DNA of 64,000 nucleotides from positions 81,777-145,776 of the forward strand of contig JAHCHX010000006.1 of assembly GCA_026129545.1 (NCBI GenBank), written 5' to 3'. The stretch is from Saprospiraceae bacterium (lineage in GTDB: Bacteria > Bacteroidota > Bacteroidia > Chitinophagales > Saprospiraceae). Below the pieces are notes generated by a model. It ran no database searches. It saw only the letters and a program-made list of their open reading frames with translations, and was not told where the DNA came from. Shown here one piece after another: positions 9,015-17,876 of this stretch. Numbering within the stretch: the first letter of the stretch is position 1; each line of letters starts with the position of its first letter. Position numbers and translations under genes: made by a program.

Positions 9015-11045
9015 ATGAGCACCTCTCACACCCGTCGCAAAACCTCCCATCGGCCCAACAAATCTAGTGAGCCTCTGTCTTTTTCCAAAGGTAATCTGTC
9101 ACAAGCGACTTTGCTTCATCTTTATGAACAACTGGTAAAACCGCGTCTCATCGAGGAAAAGATGCTCAACCTGCTTCGGCAGGGGCGGATATCAAAATGG
9201 TTTAGTGGCATCGGGCAGGAGGCGATTTCGGTTGGTGCTGCTTGCGCGCTCTTGCCTGATGAGACCATTTTCACCATGCACCGCAACTTGGGCGTGTTCA
9301 CGGCGAGAGATATGCCGCTCGACCGTTTGTTTTGCCAATGGCAGGGCAAGCGCCTCGGCTACACCAAAGGGCGTGACCGTTCTTTTCATTTTGGTGCGAT
9401 GGAACACCACATCGTAGGCATGATTTCGCACCTCGGGCCTCAACTTTCGCTGGCGGCGGGTGTGGCGATGGCGCACAAGTTGAGGAAGGAGGGCCGCATA
9501 TCGTTGGCTTTTACAGGTGAGGGTGCCACAAGTCAAGGCGAATTTCATGAGGCGCTCAACGTGGCTTCCGTTTGGAAGCTCCCGGTCATTTTTTTGATTG
9601 AAAACAACGGGTATGGCCTAAGCACTCGGCCTTCGGAACAGTACGCCTGCGAAAGTCTTGTGGACCGCGCCGTTGGATATGGGATGCGCGGGGTGAGCAT
9701 TGATGGCAACAACATAATAGAGGTATATTCGACTATCCGGCAACTGGCGGAGGAGATGCGCAAAAACCCCGAACCTGTGTTGCTCGAATGTCGCACTTTT
9801 CGGATGCGCGGTCACGAGGAAGCGAGCGGCACCAAGTACGTTCCGAAGGAGCTGATGGATGAGTGGGCTAAAAAGGACCCGATTGAAAATTACGAGAAAT
9901 GGCTTCTGGAAGAAGGTGTTTTGAACGAAGGACACATCAAGTCATTGAAAGACGGGTATAGAAAGGAAATTCGGGCGGCTGTGGATGTCATGTTTGCCGA
10001 GCCGGAGCCTGTGCCAGACAGGGAGGAGGAATTGGCGGATGTTTACAAAGAGGCCCCTAAGTCAGTCGCTGCCAGCAATGTTGGCAAGGAGGCACGATTC
10101 ATTGATGCGCTGTCCGACGGCTTGCGCGAAGCGATGCAGCGTCACCCCAACCTGATTTTAATGGGACAGGATATTGCGGATTATGGTGGTGTGTTCAAAA
10201 TCACGCAGGGTTTTGTGGAGACGTTTGGTAGAGACCGCGTGCGCAACACACCGCTCTGTGAAAGTGCTATCGTCGGCATTGGGCTGGGCCTGAGTTTGGG
10301 CGGTTTCAAGAGTATGGTGGAGATGCAATTCGCCGATTTTGTGACTTGTGGGTTCAACCAGATTGTCAACAACCTCGCAAAGCTGCACTGGCGCTGGGGA
10401 CAACACGCTGATGTGGTCATCCGAATGCCGACGGGCGGCGGCACGGGGGCGGGGCCTTTCCACTCGCAGTCGAACGAGGCGTGGTTCACCCATGTGCCGG
10501 GTTTGAAAGTGGTGTATCCCTCGACCCCGCACGACGCGAAAGGCTTGTTGCTCGCTTCTTTTGAGGACCCCAACCCGGTGATGTTTTTTGAACACAAGGC
10601 GCTGTATCGCTCGGAAAGCGGCATGGTGCCGGAGGGCTTCTACACGGTGGAAATTGGCAAGGCGCGGCAGGTGCGCAGGGGCGAGCAGGTGAGCATCATC
10701 ACTTATGGCCTTGGGGTTCGCTGGGCGCAACAGGTGGCAAACGAAATGGGGCTGGATGCCGATATCGTGGATTTACGCTCACTCGTGCCGCTCGACTACG
10801 AGGCGATTACTGACTCAGTGAAACGCACGAATCGGGTGCTGATACTGCACGAGGACACTTTGTTTGGCGGTATTGGCGGCGAAATCGCGGCGTGGATTTC
10901 GGAGCATCTCTTTGAATTCTTGGATGCGCCGGTGATTCGGGCGGCCAGTCTGGACACGCCCGTGCCGTTCGCTATTCCGCTGGAACAACATTTTTTCCCG
11001 GTGGAAAGAATGAAGGAGCAGTTGAGGCGGTTGGTGGGGTATTGA
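9015..11045 (+). CDS. 2-oxoacid (probably branched-chain) dehydrogenase E1, fused alpha and beta subunits
   Basis: A 676-residue thiamine-diphosphate enzyme that decarboxylates 2-oxoacids and transfers the acyl group to the lipoyl E2 of a dehydrogenase complex. Residues about 30-330 are the alpha subunit, with the ThDP/Mg motif GEGATSQGEFHEALN near residue 168 ending in the ENN triplet. From residue 354 the beta subunit begins (EARFIDALSDGLREAM), with the transketolase pyrimidine domain (GQDIADYGGVFK, FADFVTCGFNQIVN) and the C-terminal transketolase domain (ITYGLGVRWAQ, DLRSLVPLDYE). Alpha and beta are separate genes in many bacteria; single-chain fusions of this length are common in Bacteroidota. 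The substrate (branched-chain versus pyruvate) cannot be read with certainty. The gene stands alone and converges on a minus-strand gene 41 bp away. Confidence 0.93.
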   Translation: MSTSHTRRKTSHRPNKSSEPLSFSKGNLSQATLLHLYEQLVKPRLIEEKMLNLLRQGRISKWFSGIGQEAISVGAACALLPDETIFTMHRNLGVFTARDMPLDRLFCQWQGKRLGYTKGRDRSFHFGAMEHHIVGMISHLGPQLSLAAGVAMAHKLRKEGRISLAFTGEGATSQGEFHEALNVASVWKLPVIFLIENNGYGLSTRPSEQYACESLVDRAVGYGMRGVSIDGNNIIEVYSTIRQLAEEMRKNPEPVLLECRTFRMRGHEEASGTKYVPKELMDEWAKKDPIENYEKWLLEEGVLNEGHIKSLKDGYRKEIRAAVDVMFAEPEPVPDREEELADVYKEAPKSVAASNVGKEARFIDALSDGLREAMQRHPNLILMGQDIADYGGVFKITQGFVETFGRDRVRNTPLCESAIVGIGLGLSLGGFKSMVEMQFADFVTCGFNQIVNNLAKLHWRWGQHADVVIRMPTGGGTGAGPFHSQSNEAWFTHVPGLKVVYPSTPHDAKGLLLASFEDPNPVMFFEHKALYRSESGMVPEGFYTVEIGKARQVRRGEQVSIITYGLGVRWAQQVANEMGLDADIVDLRSLVPLDYEAITDSVKRTNRVLILHEDTLFGGIGGEIAAWISEHLFEFLDAPVIRAASLDTPVPFAIPLEQHFFPVERMKEQLRRLVGY

Positions 11046-11086
11046 TGCCGTGGCTGGCGAATGATGTGGGAGCGTTCATATCTGCA

Positions 11087-12106
11087 TCACGGGCTATTGA
11101 TGCCAGACTCCGTGCCACGCAGCCTCAGCACAGCTATTTTGCCAAAGAGCGGGCGACCGCGCAGGCGCACAGGCTCTCCAATGGCAGGCTCTTGTCCCGG
11201 TTTCAGACCATTCCGTTCGAGCAGGGTGGAAAGTTTGATGCCATAGCGTTGCGACAGTTCAAACATTGTTTGTCCTTCTTGCACAATGTGGTAGGCAAGC
11301 TGGCCGCGCCACTTTTTGCGTTTTTCCTGAATAAAGACCCGGGTGTTGGGGTTCAAGGGGGTGCCGGGGGCGAGGCGATGGTCATTGTATTCGACCAATT
11401 GCTCCACGCTCAAATCAAACCTCATGGCAATGTCATCCAATCGTTCGTTGGCCTTTGAAAATACGACTTTGACACGGTTGGTTCGCCCGACGCGACTTGC
11501 CACATCAGTGCGTGTCGAATCGCGCAGGGAAATTGGGGGGGCATCGTATTGATGCAGCGCGTAGCGACCTATGAGGTTGAGTAGTCTGTCGGCGTAACCT
11601 GCTCCGCTGGCGTAGCCTGCCGATTCCAGACCTCGCGCCCACGATACATAGTCGGTTTGGTCGAGGAGAAAAAGAAAGCCGTATCGAGCGTACTTGGAGG
11701 GGTCGCAGATGAACTCACTGTGGTCATAGAAGCTCTCTTCCGGCCTGTTGTATTTGCGAAAGCAGGAAAGGATGGGATTGCCCGCCGCGTCTTTGTCGTC
11801 GTCTTGTTTTTGGTAGGTACGCCCCCCCCAATTGAGGCCACACTTGATGCCAAAATGGTTGTTGGCTTGTAGTGCCAACTCGCTCTGCCCGCCTCCGCTT
11901 TCCAAGATGGCCTGGGCCAGTTTGATGCTGGCAGGGATGCCCGTGCGGTGCATTTCCTCGATAGCAATGGATTGGAAACGGCTGATGTACCCGAGAAAAG
12001 CTTGGTTTTCGGTGGGAAGCGAGGCGTTGCTCGGAACGCCCTCGACTTGACAAAACAAGTGCCACGAAAAAAGAACCAAAGCGACGGTGCAGGATAGTGA
12101 TTTCAT
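11087..12106 (-). CDS. Secreted glucosaminidase (GH73-type) with LysM domains
   Basis: A 339-residue exported peptidoglycan hydrolase. A signal peptide (MKSLSCTVALVLFSWHLF) precedes a glucosaminidase domain at about 35-190, with AQAILESGGGQSELA carrying the expected catalytic Glu and NNHFGIKC, then SFYDHSEF and YVSWARGLESAGYA. Two LysM-like segments follow: a diverged one at about 213-260 and a clear one at about 275-316 (YHIVQEGQTMFELSQRYGI). Known members cleave the N-acetylglucosamine linkage of peptidoglycan, often during cell separation. It lies 43 bp downstream of the Mla-type genes on the same strand and could share their transcript. Confidence 0.9.
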   Translation of the reverse strand: MKSLSCTVALVLFSWHLFCQVEGVPSNASLPTENQAFLGYISRFQSIAIEEMHRTGIPASIKLAQAILESGGGQSELALQANNHFGIKCGLNWGGRTYQKQDDDKDAAGNPILSCFRKYNRPEESFYDHSEFICDPSKYARYGFLFLLDQTDYVSWARGLESAGYASGAGYADRLLNLIGRYALHQYDAPPISLRDSTRTDVASRVGRTNRVKVVFSKANERLDDIAMRFDLSVEQLVEYNDHRLAPGTPLNPNTRVFIQEKRKKWRGQLAYHIVQEGQTMFELSQRYGIKLSTLLERNGLKPGQEPAIGEPVRLRGRPLFGKIAVLRLRGTESGINSP

Positions 12107-12149
12107 GATTGCAGCGGGTTGATAAGCCGGACGAGGATTAGCTCAAGGG

Positions 12150-13151
12150 CTATTGCGGTTTCTTTTGGACCGCCTTTTTCTTTTCCTCTTTTTCTATTTT
12201 TTTGAAATAGCGCTTGAAAAGGAAATTGTGCTTTAGCGCCTCCATGTTTTGACTGAATGCTTCCGTGCCTTTCTCCACGTTGTCAATCGTTTGGCGCAGT
12301 TGAGCAGCCATCAAGGAGTCTTTCATCAAAGCGTTCACGGTGCCCTGTCCGGTGTTGTAGTCTTTGTCCACCGAAACCACCACTTGATTCAGGTCGTTGG
12401 CGAGGCGGTCGGCACTTTCTTCCACTTGTTTTATTTTTTGAACGACTTGGCGAATCTCTTGCGACAGGGTAGTATCGGTCAGGATGGTGGCCAAGGTGCC
12501 CTTGCCCTGAGAAGCGAGGGTTAGCGTGGCAGATGCGTCGGTCATTAGGGCTGAGGCTTTTTCGGTGGCTTCGTGCAGATGAGCAAACGAGGCTTTTAAG
12601 TTGGCTGACATGGTGCGGTCTTCGAGCAGCTCGGTCAATTGCGCACTGGTGTTGATGCGGTGGATGGTGCTGCGCAGCTCTTCGGCAATAACGGCCACGT
12701 TGTCGTTGGTGCGGCGCAGGGTCTGGAGCATTTCGTCGGTGTTGATTTCGTCTTTGGAGGGCAATAGGTCTCCTTCCTTGATGAGCGGGGCCTCTCCGCG
12801 CGCTGGCGCGATGTTCACCACTCGGTTGCCAATCAGCCCATCGGTGCCAAGGCTCGCCACGGCGTTGGAGCGAATGATGCTCTTCATTTTCCGCTCAATG
12901 CTCATCGTGACCTCGATGACGGTGTCGTTGACAAACACAATGTTTTTCACGCTGCCTATGTCAATGCCAGAAAAGCGCACATTGTTGCCCTTCACCAATC
13001 CATTGACAGCTCTGAAATGTGTTTTCAGGTCGAAGCTGGCACCAAACATCCCCTTGTTCTTGCCCAAAATGTAGAGCGTGAGGACGAGCAAAAAAATGCC
13101 AGTGAGGACGAATACTCCCAGCTTGACGGAGTTAGCGGTGTGTTTTTGCAT
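12150..13151 (-). CDS. MlaD-family (MCE domain) lipid-binding protein
   Basis: A 333-residue protein with one N-terminal transmembrane anchor (LGVFVLTGIFLLVLTLYILG, residues about 11-30), an MCE domain at about 38-120 (LVKGNNVRFSGIDIGSV is typical), and a long helical C-terminal part (about 140-300) followed by a Lys-rich end. MCE proteins form hexameric rings in the periplasm that carry phospholipids between inner and outer membrane. It is the third gene of an operon-like set: permease, ATPase (2 bp gap), this gene (8 bp gap). No mlaC or mlaB homologue is present here. Confidence 0.9.
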   Translation of the reverse strand: MQKHTANSVKLGVFVLTGIFLLVLTLYILGKNKGMFGASFDLKTHFRAVNGLVKGNNVRFSGIDIGSVKNIVFVNDTVIEVTMSIERKMKSIIRSNAVASLGTDGLIGNRVVNIAPARGEAPLIKEGDLLPSKDEINTDEMLQTLRRTNDNVAVIAEELRSTIHRINTSAQLTELLEDRTMSANLKASFAHLHEATEKASALMTDASATLTLASQGKGTLATILTDTTLSQEIRQVVQKIKQVEESADRLANDLNQVVVSVDKDYNTGQGTVNALMKDSLMAAQLRQTIDNVEKGTEAFSQNMEALKHNFLFKRYFKKIEKEEKKKAVQKKPQ

Positions 13152-13159
13152 AAGGCAAA

Positions 13160-13909
13160 TTACTGGAAAAACTGCTTGATTTTCTCATCCTGAGCCATTT
13201 TCAATTCGTCGTAAGTCCCCTCCGCATAACATCGCCCGTCGATGAGCATGGCCACGCGGTCTGCTGTGAGGCTCACGCATTTCATGTCGTGCGTGATAAT
13301 GATGGAAGACGTTTGGTATTTTTCATGAATGGCTTTCATCAGCGAAATGATTTCCAAGGCTGTGATAGGGTCGAGGCCGGTGGTTGGTTCATCGTACAAA
13401 ATAATCTCGGGTTTCAGGATGAGTGTGCGTGCCAATGCGATGCGTTTGCGCATGCCGCCAGACAGCTCTGCCGGCATCATATCCACCGTGTGTTCGAGGC
13501 CAACGTTGCGCAGTGCCTCCATCACCATATCGTTCGCGGCAGATTGAGTCAGATTGAACGAATGACGACGCAGCGGGAACTCAAGATTTTCCCGCACGGT
13601 CATGGAATCGTAGAGCGCATTGCTTTGAAACAAAAATCCCACTCTAACCCGAATTTCATCCAAGGCATCGTGACTGAGAGTGAGCACGTTTTGACCCAGC
13701 ACCCTGATGATGCCCCGGTCGGGTCGAATCAGGCCGATAATACATTTTATCAGTACCGATTTGCCAGAACCCGACTTGCCCAACACGACCAGACTTTCGC
13801 CCCGATGCAAGGATAGGTTGAAATCGTCCAAAACCATGTTGGCTCCAAACGATTTGCAAAGCCCCTCGATGGTTATCACCATTTCCTTGTTGTCTGAGTT
13901 GCGTGCCAT
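13160..13909 (-). CDS. MlaF-type ABC transporter ATPase
   Basis: A 249-residue ABC ATPase. Walker A is GKSGSGKS at residues 44-51, the signature LSGGM begins at 149, and Walker B ILYDEP is at 170-175 followed by TTGLDP. The wording of the signature (LSGGMRKRIALART) is characteristic of Mla/Ttg2A-type lipid transporters. It energises lipid movement together with the MlaE-like permease encoded just upstream, and is packed between permease and MCE genes with gaps of 2 and 8 bp. Confidence 0.93.
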   Translation of the reverse strand: MARNSDNKEMVITIEGLCKSFGANMVLDDFNLSLHRGESLVVLGKSGSGKSVLIKCIIGLIRPDRGIIRVLGQNVLTLSHDALDEIRVRVGFLFQSNALYDSMTVRENLEFPLRRHSFNLTQSAANDMVMEALRNVGLEHTVDMMPAELSGGMRKRIALARTLILKPEIILYDEPTTGLDPITALEIISLMKAIHEKYQTSSIIITHDMKCVSLTADRVAMLIDGRCYAEGTYDELKMAQDEKIKQFFQ

Positions 13910-13911
13910 GT

Positions 13912-14688
13912 TTACAACAAGTCGGTTATCTGAACAGCAAGCAGGTCAAGGATAAAAATCATGACGGACGACACTACCACGGCTGAATTGGCCGAACGCC
14001 CCACCCCTTCCGTGCCTTTGCTCGAATAGTAGCCTTTGTAACACCCTATGATGCCGACCGCAAATCCGAAAAAGAAGGTTTTGATGACGGCGGGCACTAC
14101 GTCCATGAAAAGCAGGTGGTCAAATATCTGTTTGAAAAACAGATAGAAACTTACGTTTTCGTAAATGTTGATGCCCAAATAAGAACCGTAGAGCGATATG
14201 GCGTCGGCAATGATGACCAAGATAGGCAACATCAGCGTGGCAGCAAGCGTGCGGGTGACGACCAAGTATTTGAACGGGTTGGTGCCAGACACTTCCATCG
14301 CGTCTATCTGTTCCGTCACCTTCATGGAACCCAGCTCTGCGCCGATGCTGGAGCCGATTTTTCCGGCAAAAATTAGTGCCGTAAGTATCGGCCCGATTTC
14401 GCGCACGATGGAAATGCCGACCATCGCCGGTATCATGGCTTCTACACCGTAATAGACCATCGTCGGGTGTAGCTGCATGGTCAGCACCAAGCCCATGATG
14501 AACGCCGTGAGACCCGCAAGAGGCAGCGACTTGTAACCGACGACGAAACACTGACGCACAAACTCGCGCACCTCATAGCGGGGGCTGAATCCTTCTGCAA
14601 AAAAGCGGGCAGCAAAGCGGCTCAATTCGCCAGCATCGTGCAGAAATCGGCGGGTGCTTTCAGGAAGGGTTAATTCAAGTTTGGTCAT
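13912..14688 (-). CDS. MlaE-type ABC transporter permease
   Basis: A 258-residue inner-membrane permease with about five hydrophobic segments. The family hallmark GSSIGAELGSMKVTEQIDAM followed by EVSGTNPFKYLV and TRTLA is intact. It forms the membrane part of an Mla-like complex for phospholipid trafficking between the two membranes. This is the first gene of the set, with a Bacteroidota-type promoter directly upstream (14706-14713). Confidence 0.93.
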   Translation of the reverse strand: MTKLELTLPESTRRFLHDAGELSRFAARFFAEGFSPRYEVREFVRQCFVVGYKSLPLAGLTAFIMGLVLTMQLHPTMVYYGVEAMIPAMVGISIVREIGPILTALIFAGKIGSSIGAELGSMKVTEQIDAMEVSGTNPFKYLVVTRTLAATLMLPILVIIADAISLYGSYLGINIYENVSFYLFFKQIFDHLLFMDVVPAVIKTFFFGFAVGIIGCYKGYYSSKGTEGVGRSANSAVVVSSVMIFILDLLAVQITDLL

Positions 14689-14705
14689 ACGCTTCCTATT
14701 TGCCT

Positions 14706-14713
14706 CAAAAGTA
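14706..14713 (-). promoter_or_regulatory. Probable promoter -7 element of the Mla-type operon
   Basis: On the minus strand this reads TACTTTTG, a match to the Bacteroidota primary sigma -7 consensus TAnnTTTG, 17 bp upstream of the permease ATG. No convincing -33 TTTG at the usual distance was found. Confidence 0.5.
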
Positions 14714-14727
14714 AGTTAGTTGGGATG

Positions 14728-14756
14728 GTTTGAGTTGTTTGATCTGCAACTCAAAC
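14728..14756 (-). terminator. Hairpin after the SDR gene
   Basis: GTTTGAGTTG (14728-14737) pairs perfectly with CAACTCAAAC (14747-14756) across a 9-nt loop. It begins 3 bp beyond the stop codon of the SDR gene and precedes the Mla-type promoter, so it probably ends the SDR transcript. There is no strong T-tract. Confidence 0.55.
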
Positions 14757-14759
14757 AAC

Positions 14760-15518
14760 TCATCTTGCCGTCAGCCCTCCATCAATCACCAATTCGGCAC
14801 CTGTCATGTACGACGACTCGTCGGAGGCGAGAAACAACGCCCCGTACGCGATTTCGATAGCCTCGCCGATACGACCCAACGGGCACATCGCTTTCATCAT
14901 CGCATCGCGTGCGGCGGCATCCACTGGCAGGATGTGTTCCGTCATCGGGGTCATCACGCCGCCCGGATGGATGGAGTTGACGCGGATGTTGAATGGCGCA
15001 AACTCAATGGCTTGGTCTTTGGTCAGCAGCAGCATGCCCGCTTTTGAGGAGGAGTAGGCAGCGCCGTTGCCGCCCACAAGGCCAGCGATGGACGAGTTGT
15101 TGACGATGGAGCCTTTGCCTGATTTTTTCAGATGCGGCAACGCGGCCTTTGCGCCCAAAAAGGCACTCGTCAGGTTGATGGAGAGGATTTTATTCCAGCG
15201 TTCGAGCGAAGTCAGTTCGGTGGTTTCCATCGGCTGATAGACCCCGGCATTGTTGATGAGGATGTCAATTTTGCCGTAAAGTTGCGCGGCTTTTTCCACG
15301 ACTTTTTGCCAGTCGGACTCAGAGGTGACATCGTGGCTGACGCACTCGATAGAAAGGCTGTGTTTGCGAGCCTCCTGCACCCAAGTGTTCATTTTTTCAA
15401 ATTGGATGTCGGTGGCCAACACCGAGGCACCCTCTTGTGCAAACAGGCGGGCGATGGATTCGCCCATGCCCCCGGCTGCGCCAGTGACGATGGCGACTTT
15501 GTTGTGTAAACGAGCCAT
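14760..15518 (-). CDS. Short-chain dehydrogenase/reductase (SDR)
   Basis: A 252-residue classical SDR using NAD(P)H. The cofactor motif TGAAGGMGES starts near residue 12, NNAGVY marks the core, and the catalytic Ser is in NNSSIAGLVGG with the Tyr/Lys pair in AAYSSSKAG. The C-terminal SYMTGAELVIDGG is standard. The substrate cannot be deduced. It appears monocistronic, with a hairpin on each side. Confidence 0.9.
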   Translation of the reverse strand: MARLHNKVAIVTGAAGGMGESIARLFAQEGASVLATDIQFEKMNTWVQEARKHSLSIECVSHDVTSESDWQKVVEKAAQLYGKIDILINNAGVYQPMETTELTSLERWNKILSINLTSAFLGAKAALPHLKKSGKGSIVNNSSIAGLVGGNGAAYSSSKAGMLLLTKDQAIEFAPFNIRVNSIHPGGVMTPMTEHILPVDAAARDAMMKAMCPLGRIGEAIEIAYGALFLASDESSYMTGAELVIDGGLTAR

Positions 15519-15591
15519 AGTTGGTTGATTTGTAGAATTGGTGATTTATGCGAATCAAGGGTTAGAAAATTGACTTCATTTTAAGCGACTT

Positions 15592-15625
15592 ACGTTTACG
15601 AAACTTTTGAAAGTTTCGTAAACGT
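15592..15625. repeat. Perfect 16-bp palindrome between SDR and T9SS-protein genes
   Basis: ACGTTTACGAAACTTT (15592-15607) is followed after TG by its exact reverse complement (15610-15625). Outside it TTAAGC and GCTTAA extend the symmetry imperfectly. It lies downstream of the T9SS-protein gene (first base of its stop 78 bp away) and upstream of the SDR gene on the minus strand. A transcript would fold into a very strong stem, so it could end the T9SS-protein transcript. It could also be a protein-binding site. Confidence 0.7.
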
Positions 15626-15700
15626 GGGTGCTTAAAAATATGATTTTCAACACTTTGGATTTTCCAACTTTTGATTCGCATGGTTTGTTGAATTGTTTTG

Positions 15701-17326
15701 TCACTCGTGAATCAATTTGTAGGCAGCCAAGCGACCATCTTTTGTTCGCACCTGCAAACCATACAGTCCGGCAGGCAAATCGCCAGTCTGAATCACAACG
15801 GCCGTATTTTCAACTGCCGTGATTTCGCGCACAAGGCGACCTGTGGCATCGTACAAAAAAACAGATTGCATCCGAACCTCCTCACTTTCCACAAGCACCC
15901 AACCGGCAAAAGGATTTGGCGAAATGGTGATAGGCAGCCTTGATGAGGGTTCTGAGGTCGGCACATTGCCCGGACAACCCTCGGACAAATCGAAGCAATT
16001 GTCGAATAGGTCTTGCACGGCATCCATGGTCGCGCCCACAATGGAGAGGTTGTCGGCGACACTGCCATTGGGGTCTTTGCGTACCCAAGCATAGCCCAGT
16101 ACCAACTCATTTATTGCACCCGGAACCAAAGTGAACGGCCCAAATGATGTCAATGCCTTGCGCTCTCCTGGCGTATTGCCATCACTGATTTCCGACCAAT
16201 CAGAAGGATTGAGGGGGTTGCCAGCATACATGAGGCCATTGTTTGGAAAAGGTGTGCCATCGAGGCGGCGGCCTGCCAGCAGATTGTAATAATGCTCGGG
16301 TGCGGTGAGATTGGCATCATCCACAGGTACAAAATGCCATCCGTCCACCACCTCCCCTATTTCGTTGAGCGGCCCACGCAGCAGGTCAACCGCTATCACG
16401 GGCGGCGTGTTTTCAAATCCGCCTTCGTCCACTTCGTCGCCGTTGTAAGCAAAAACGACCCGCCGCGCGGGGTCGCAACCGATGAAATCATCGCCGCCAT
16501 TGCCTACTTCAAAATCCATAAAGACACCTAAGTAGCAGGAATCCAGCGGGATGGGACTCTTGTTGATAAGCTTATAAGTCACATACACCACCCGGTCAAC
16601 CGGCGAGCCTTCCGGGCAGTCTATGCCAAAAAACTGGGTCTGAACCTCCATGCCCAATGGCGACCCGCCCGATTGTGTGTGTGGCCCGACATCGTGGAAG
16701 GCAAACCACAACTCTTCATCGGCATTGTATATTAATGGGCAGCCTCTCAATTCGAGTACTGGGTAATCGCCGAAATCAGGCTCATAAACCCCATTAGAAA
16801 ATTTGTCGTAGAAGCCAGCAAAATAATTGAAATTTGAAAATGGCAAATCGAAGCCATAGTAGTTGAAGAAAAAAGGATTACCCCGTGCGGGCCAGCTGTA
16901 AACGGCCGGAATCTGGCTGGCCGGATTTGCAATATGCGCATTTATTTGTGCGCTGGTCACATCCGCAATGAAATTGAACTCCGGATAGGGAATCAAATCA
17001 TCCAGCAAGACACCGGGATAGAAATCCGTTTTCCCGTTTTCGTTGTAAAGTTGAGCCGACACATGGAGATTGCCCGCCGAATCTCGCCCGCCCAGCCATA
17101 GTCCGGCGGATTTCATCATTGAAATTTCGGGCAAACCACCTGTTGTGGCCGGGACAAGAAATTCGCCGTTTTGGCCGCCCAGAAAAAAAGCGCCGTTTGA
17201 TTGGACACGTGCGCGGACGGAATTGGCTCGCAGTGTATCGCTAACGGTTATAGTTTGAGCATACATTTCGCTCATGGTTGCCATCAGCAGGATGGCAAAG
17301 ATTGCAAGGGTTGTTTGTTTGTTCAT
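15701..17326 (-). CDS. Secreted protein with T9SS type A sorting domain
   Basis: A 541-residue exported protein. It has a signal peptide (LAIFAILLMATMSEMYA) and ends in a type IX secretion sorting domain of about 80 residues: ISPNPFAGWVLVES, LYDATGRLVREI, LPAGLYGLQV and a basic tail. The middle (about 25-450) is rich in aromatic and Asp residues, with Cys-containing stretches such as CDPARRVVFAYNGDE; I do not recognise a catalytic domain. Family knowledge predicts export across the outer membrane by the Por machinery and surface attachment or release. No partner gene is adjacent. Confidence 0.88.
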   Translation of the reverse strand: MNKQTTLAIFAILLMATMSEMYAQTITVSDTLRANSVRARVQSNGAFFLGGQNGEFLVPATTGGLPEISMMKSAGLWLGGRDSAGNLHVSAQLYNENGKTDFYPGVLLDDLIPYPEFNFIADVTSAQINAHIANPASQIPAVYSWPARGNPFFFNYYGFDLPFSNFNYFAGFYDKFSNGVYEPDFGDYPVLELRGCPLIYNADEELWFAFHDVGPHTQSGGSPLGMEVQTQFFGIDCPEGSPVDRVVYVTYKLINKSPIPLDSCYLGVFMDFEVGNGGDDFIGCDPARRVVFAYNGDEVDEGGFENTPPVIAVDLLRGPLNEIGEVVDGWHFVPVDDANLTAPEHYYNLLAGRRLDGTPFPNNGLMYAGNPLNPSDWSEISDGNTPGERKALTSFGPFTLVPGAINELVLGYAWVRKDPNGSVADNLSIVGATMDAVQDLFDNCFDLSEGCPGNVPTSEPSSRLPITISPNPFAGWVLVESEEVRMQSVFLYDATGRLVREITAVENTAVVIQTGDLPAGLYGLQVRTKDGRLAAYKLIHE

Positions 17327-17382
17327 GGTGATGTAGTTTGTTGTCAGATTTTTTTTCTATTGTTTTGTTGCTGAAAATCCAT

Positions 17383-17853
17383 CTATGAAGAGGCCCAAGC
17401 CAGCAAGGCGAGAAACAAGACAATTAGCAAACTATTCAATACAATCCCAGCAATGGCCAACCCCTGAACAAGCCCGGTGCGATACCAGCGCTTGGCTCTT
17501 ACAAGCCCGATGATACTTAGAATGAGTCCCGCGAGCCCAAACGGGATAGTCAAGATAAAACCCAAATAAGGTGAAATAAACCAAGAAAGCAATGCAAGCA
17601 AGCCAACCGTCAGACCCGAGATAGCAAGCCCTTTCCCGTCACCATCACCGGGTTTGCCCAAGAATTTTTCTGCTTTCGCAAGGTGTTTAAGCAGCCGTTT
17701 TTCGACAAATTTTTTAAAGAAACCGCGTTTTTCGCCGTCTTGTTTTACCAAAAAAGAGGACTGCGAAACAAAGGTCGAATCAGGCGCTGTGCGAATCGTC
17801 GCTTCTGTCGAGAAGGGAAGGCTGAACAGGAAAATGATGATGAAATAGCGCAT
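17383..17853 (-). CDS. Small membrane protein, DUF4190-like
   Basis: A 156-residue protein with an N-terminal signal-like segment (YFIIIFLFSLPFSTEA), a basic stretch (GFFKKFVEKRLLKHLAKAEKFLGK), then two hydrophobic segments (about 78-110 and 125-152) joined by RAKRWYRTGLVQG. The pattern GKGLAISGLTVGLLALLSW...GLAGLILSIIGLVRAKRW resembles DUF4190 and similar small membrane proteins of Bacteroidota. The function is unknown. It lies 23 bp downstream of the PEP synthase gene on the same strand. Confidence 0.75.
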   Translation of the reverse strand: MRYFIIIFLFSLPFSTEATIRTAPDSTFVSQSSFLVKQDGEKRGFFKKFVEKRLLKHLAKAEKFLGKPGDGDGKGLAISGLTVGLLALLSWFISPYLGFILTIPFGLAGLILSIIGLVRAKRWYRTGLVQGLAIAGIVLNSLLIVLFLALLAWASS

Positions 17854-17876
17854 AGCTTCAAAATATGTTGGTCAGT

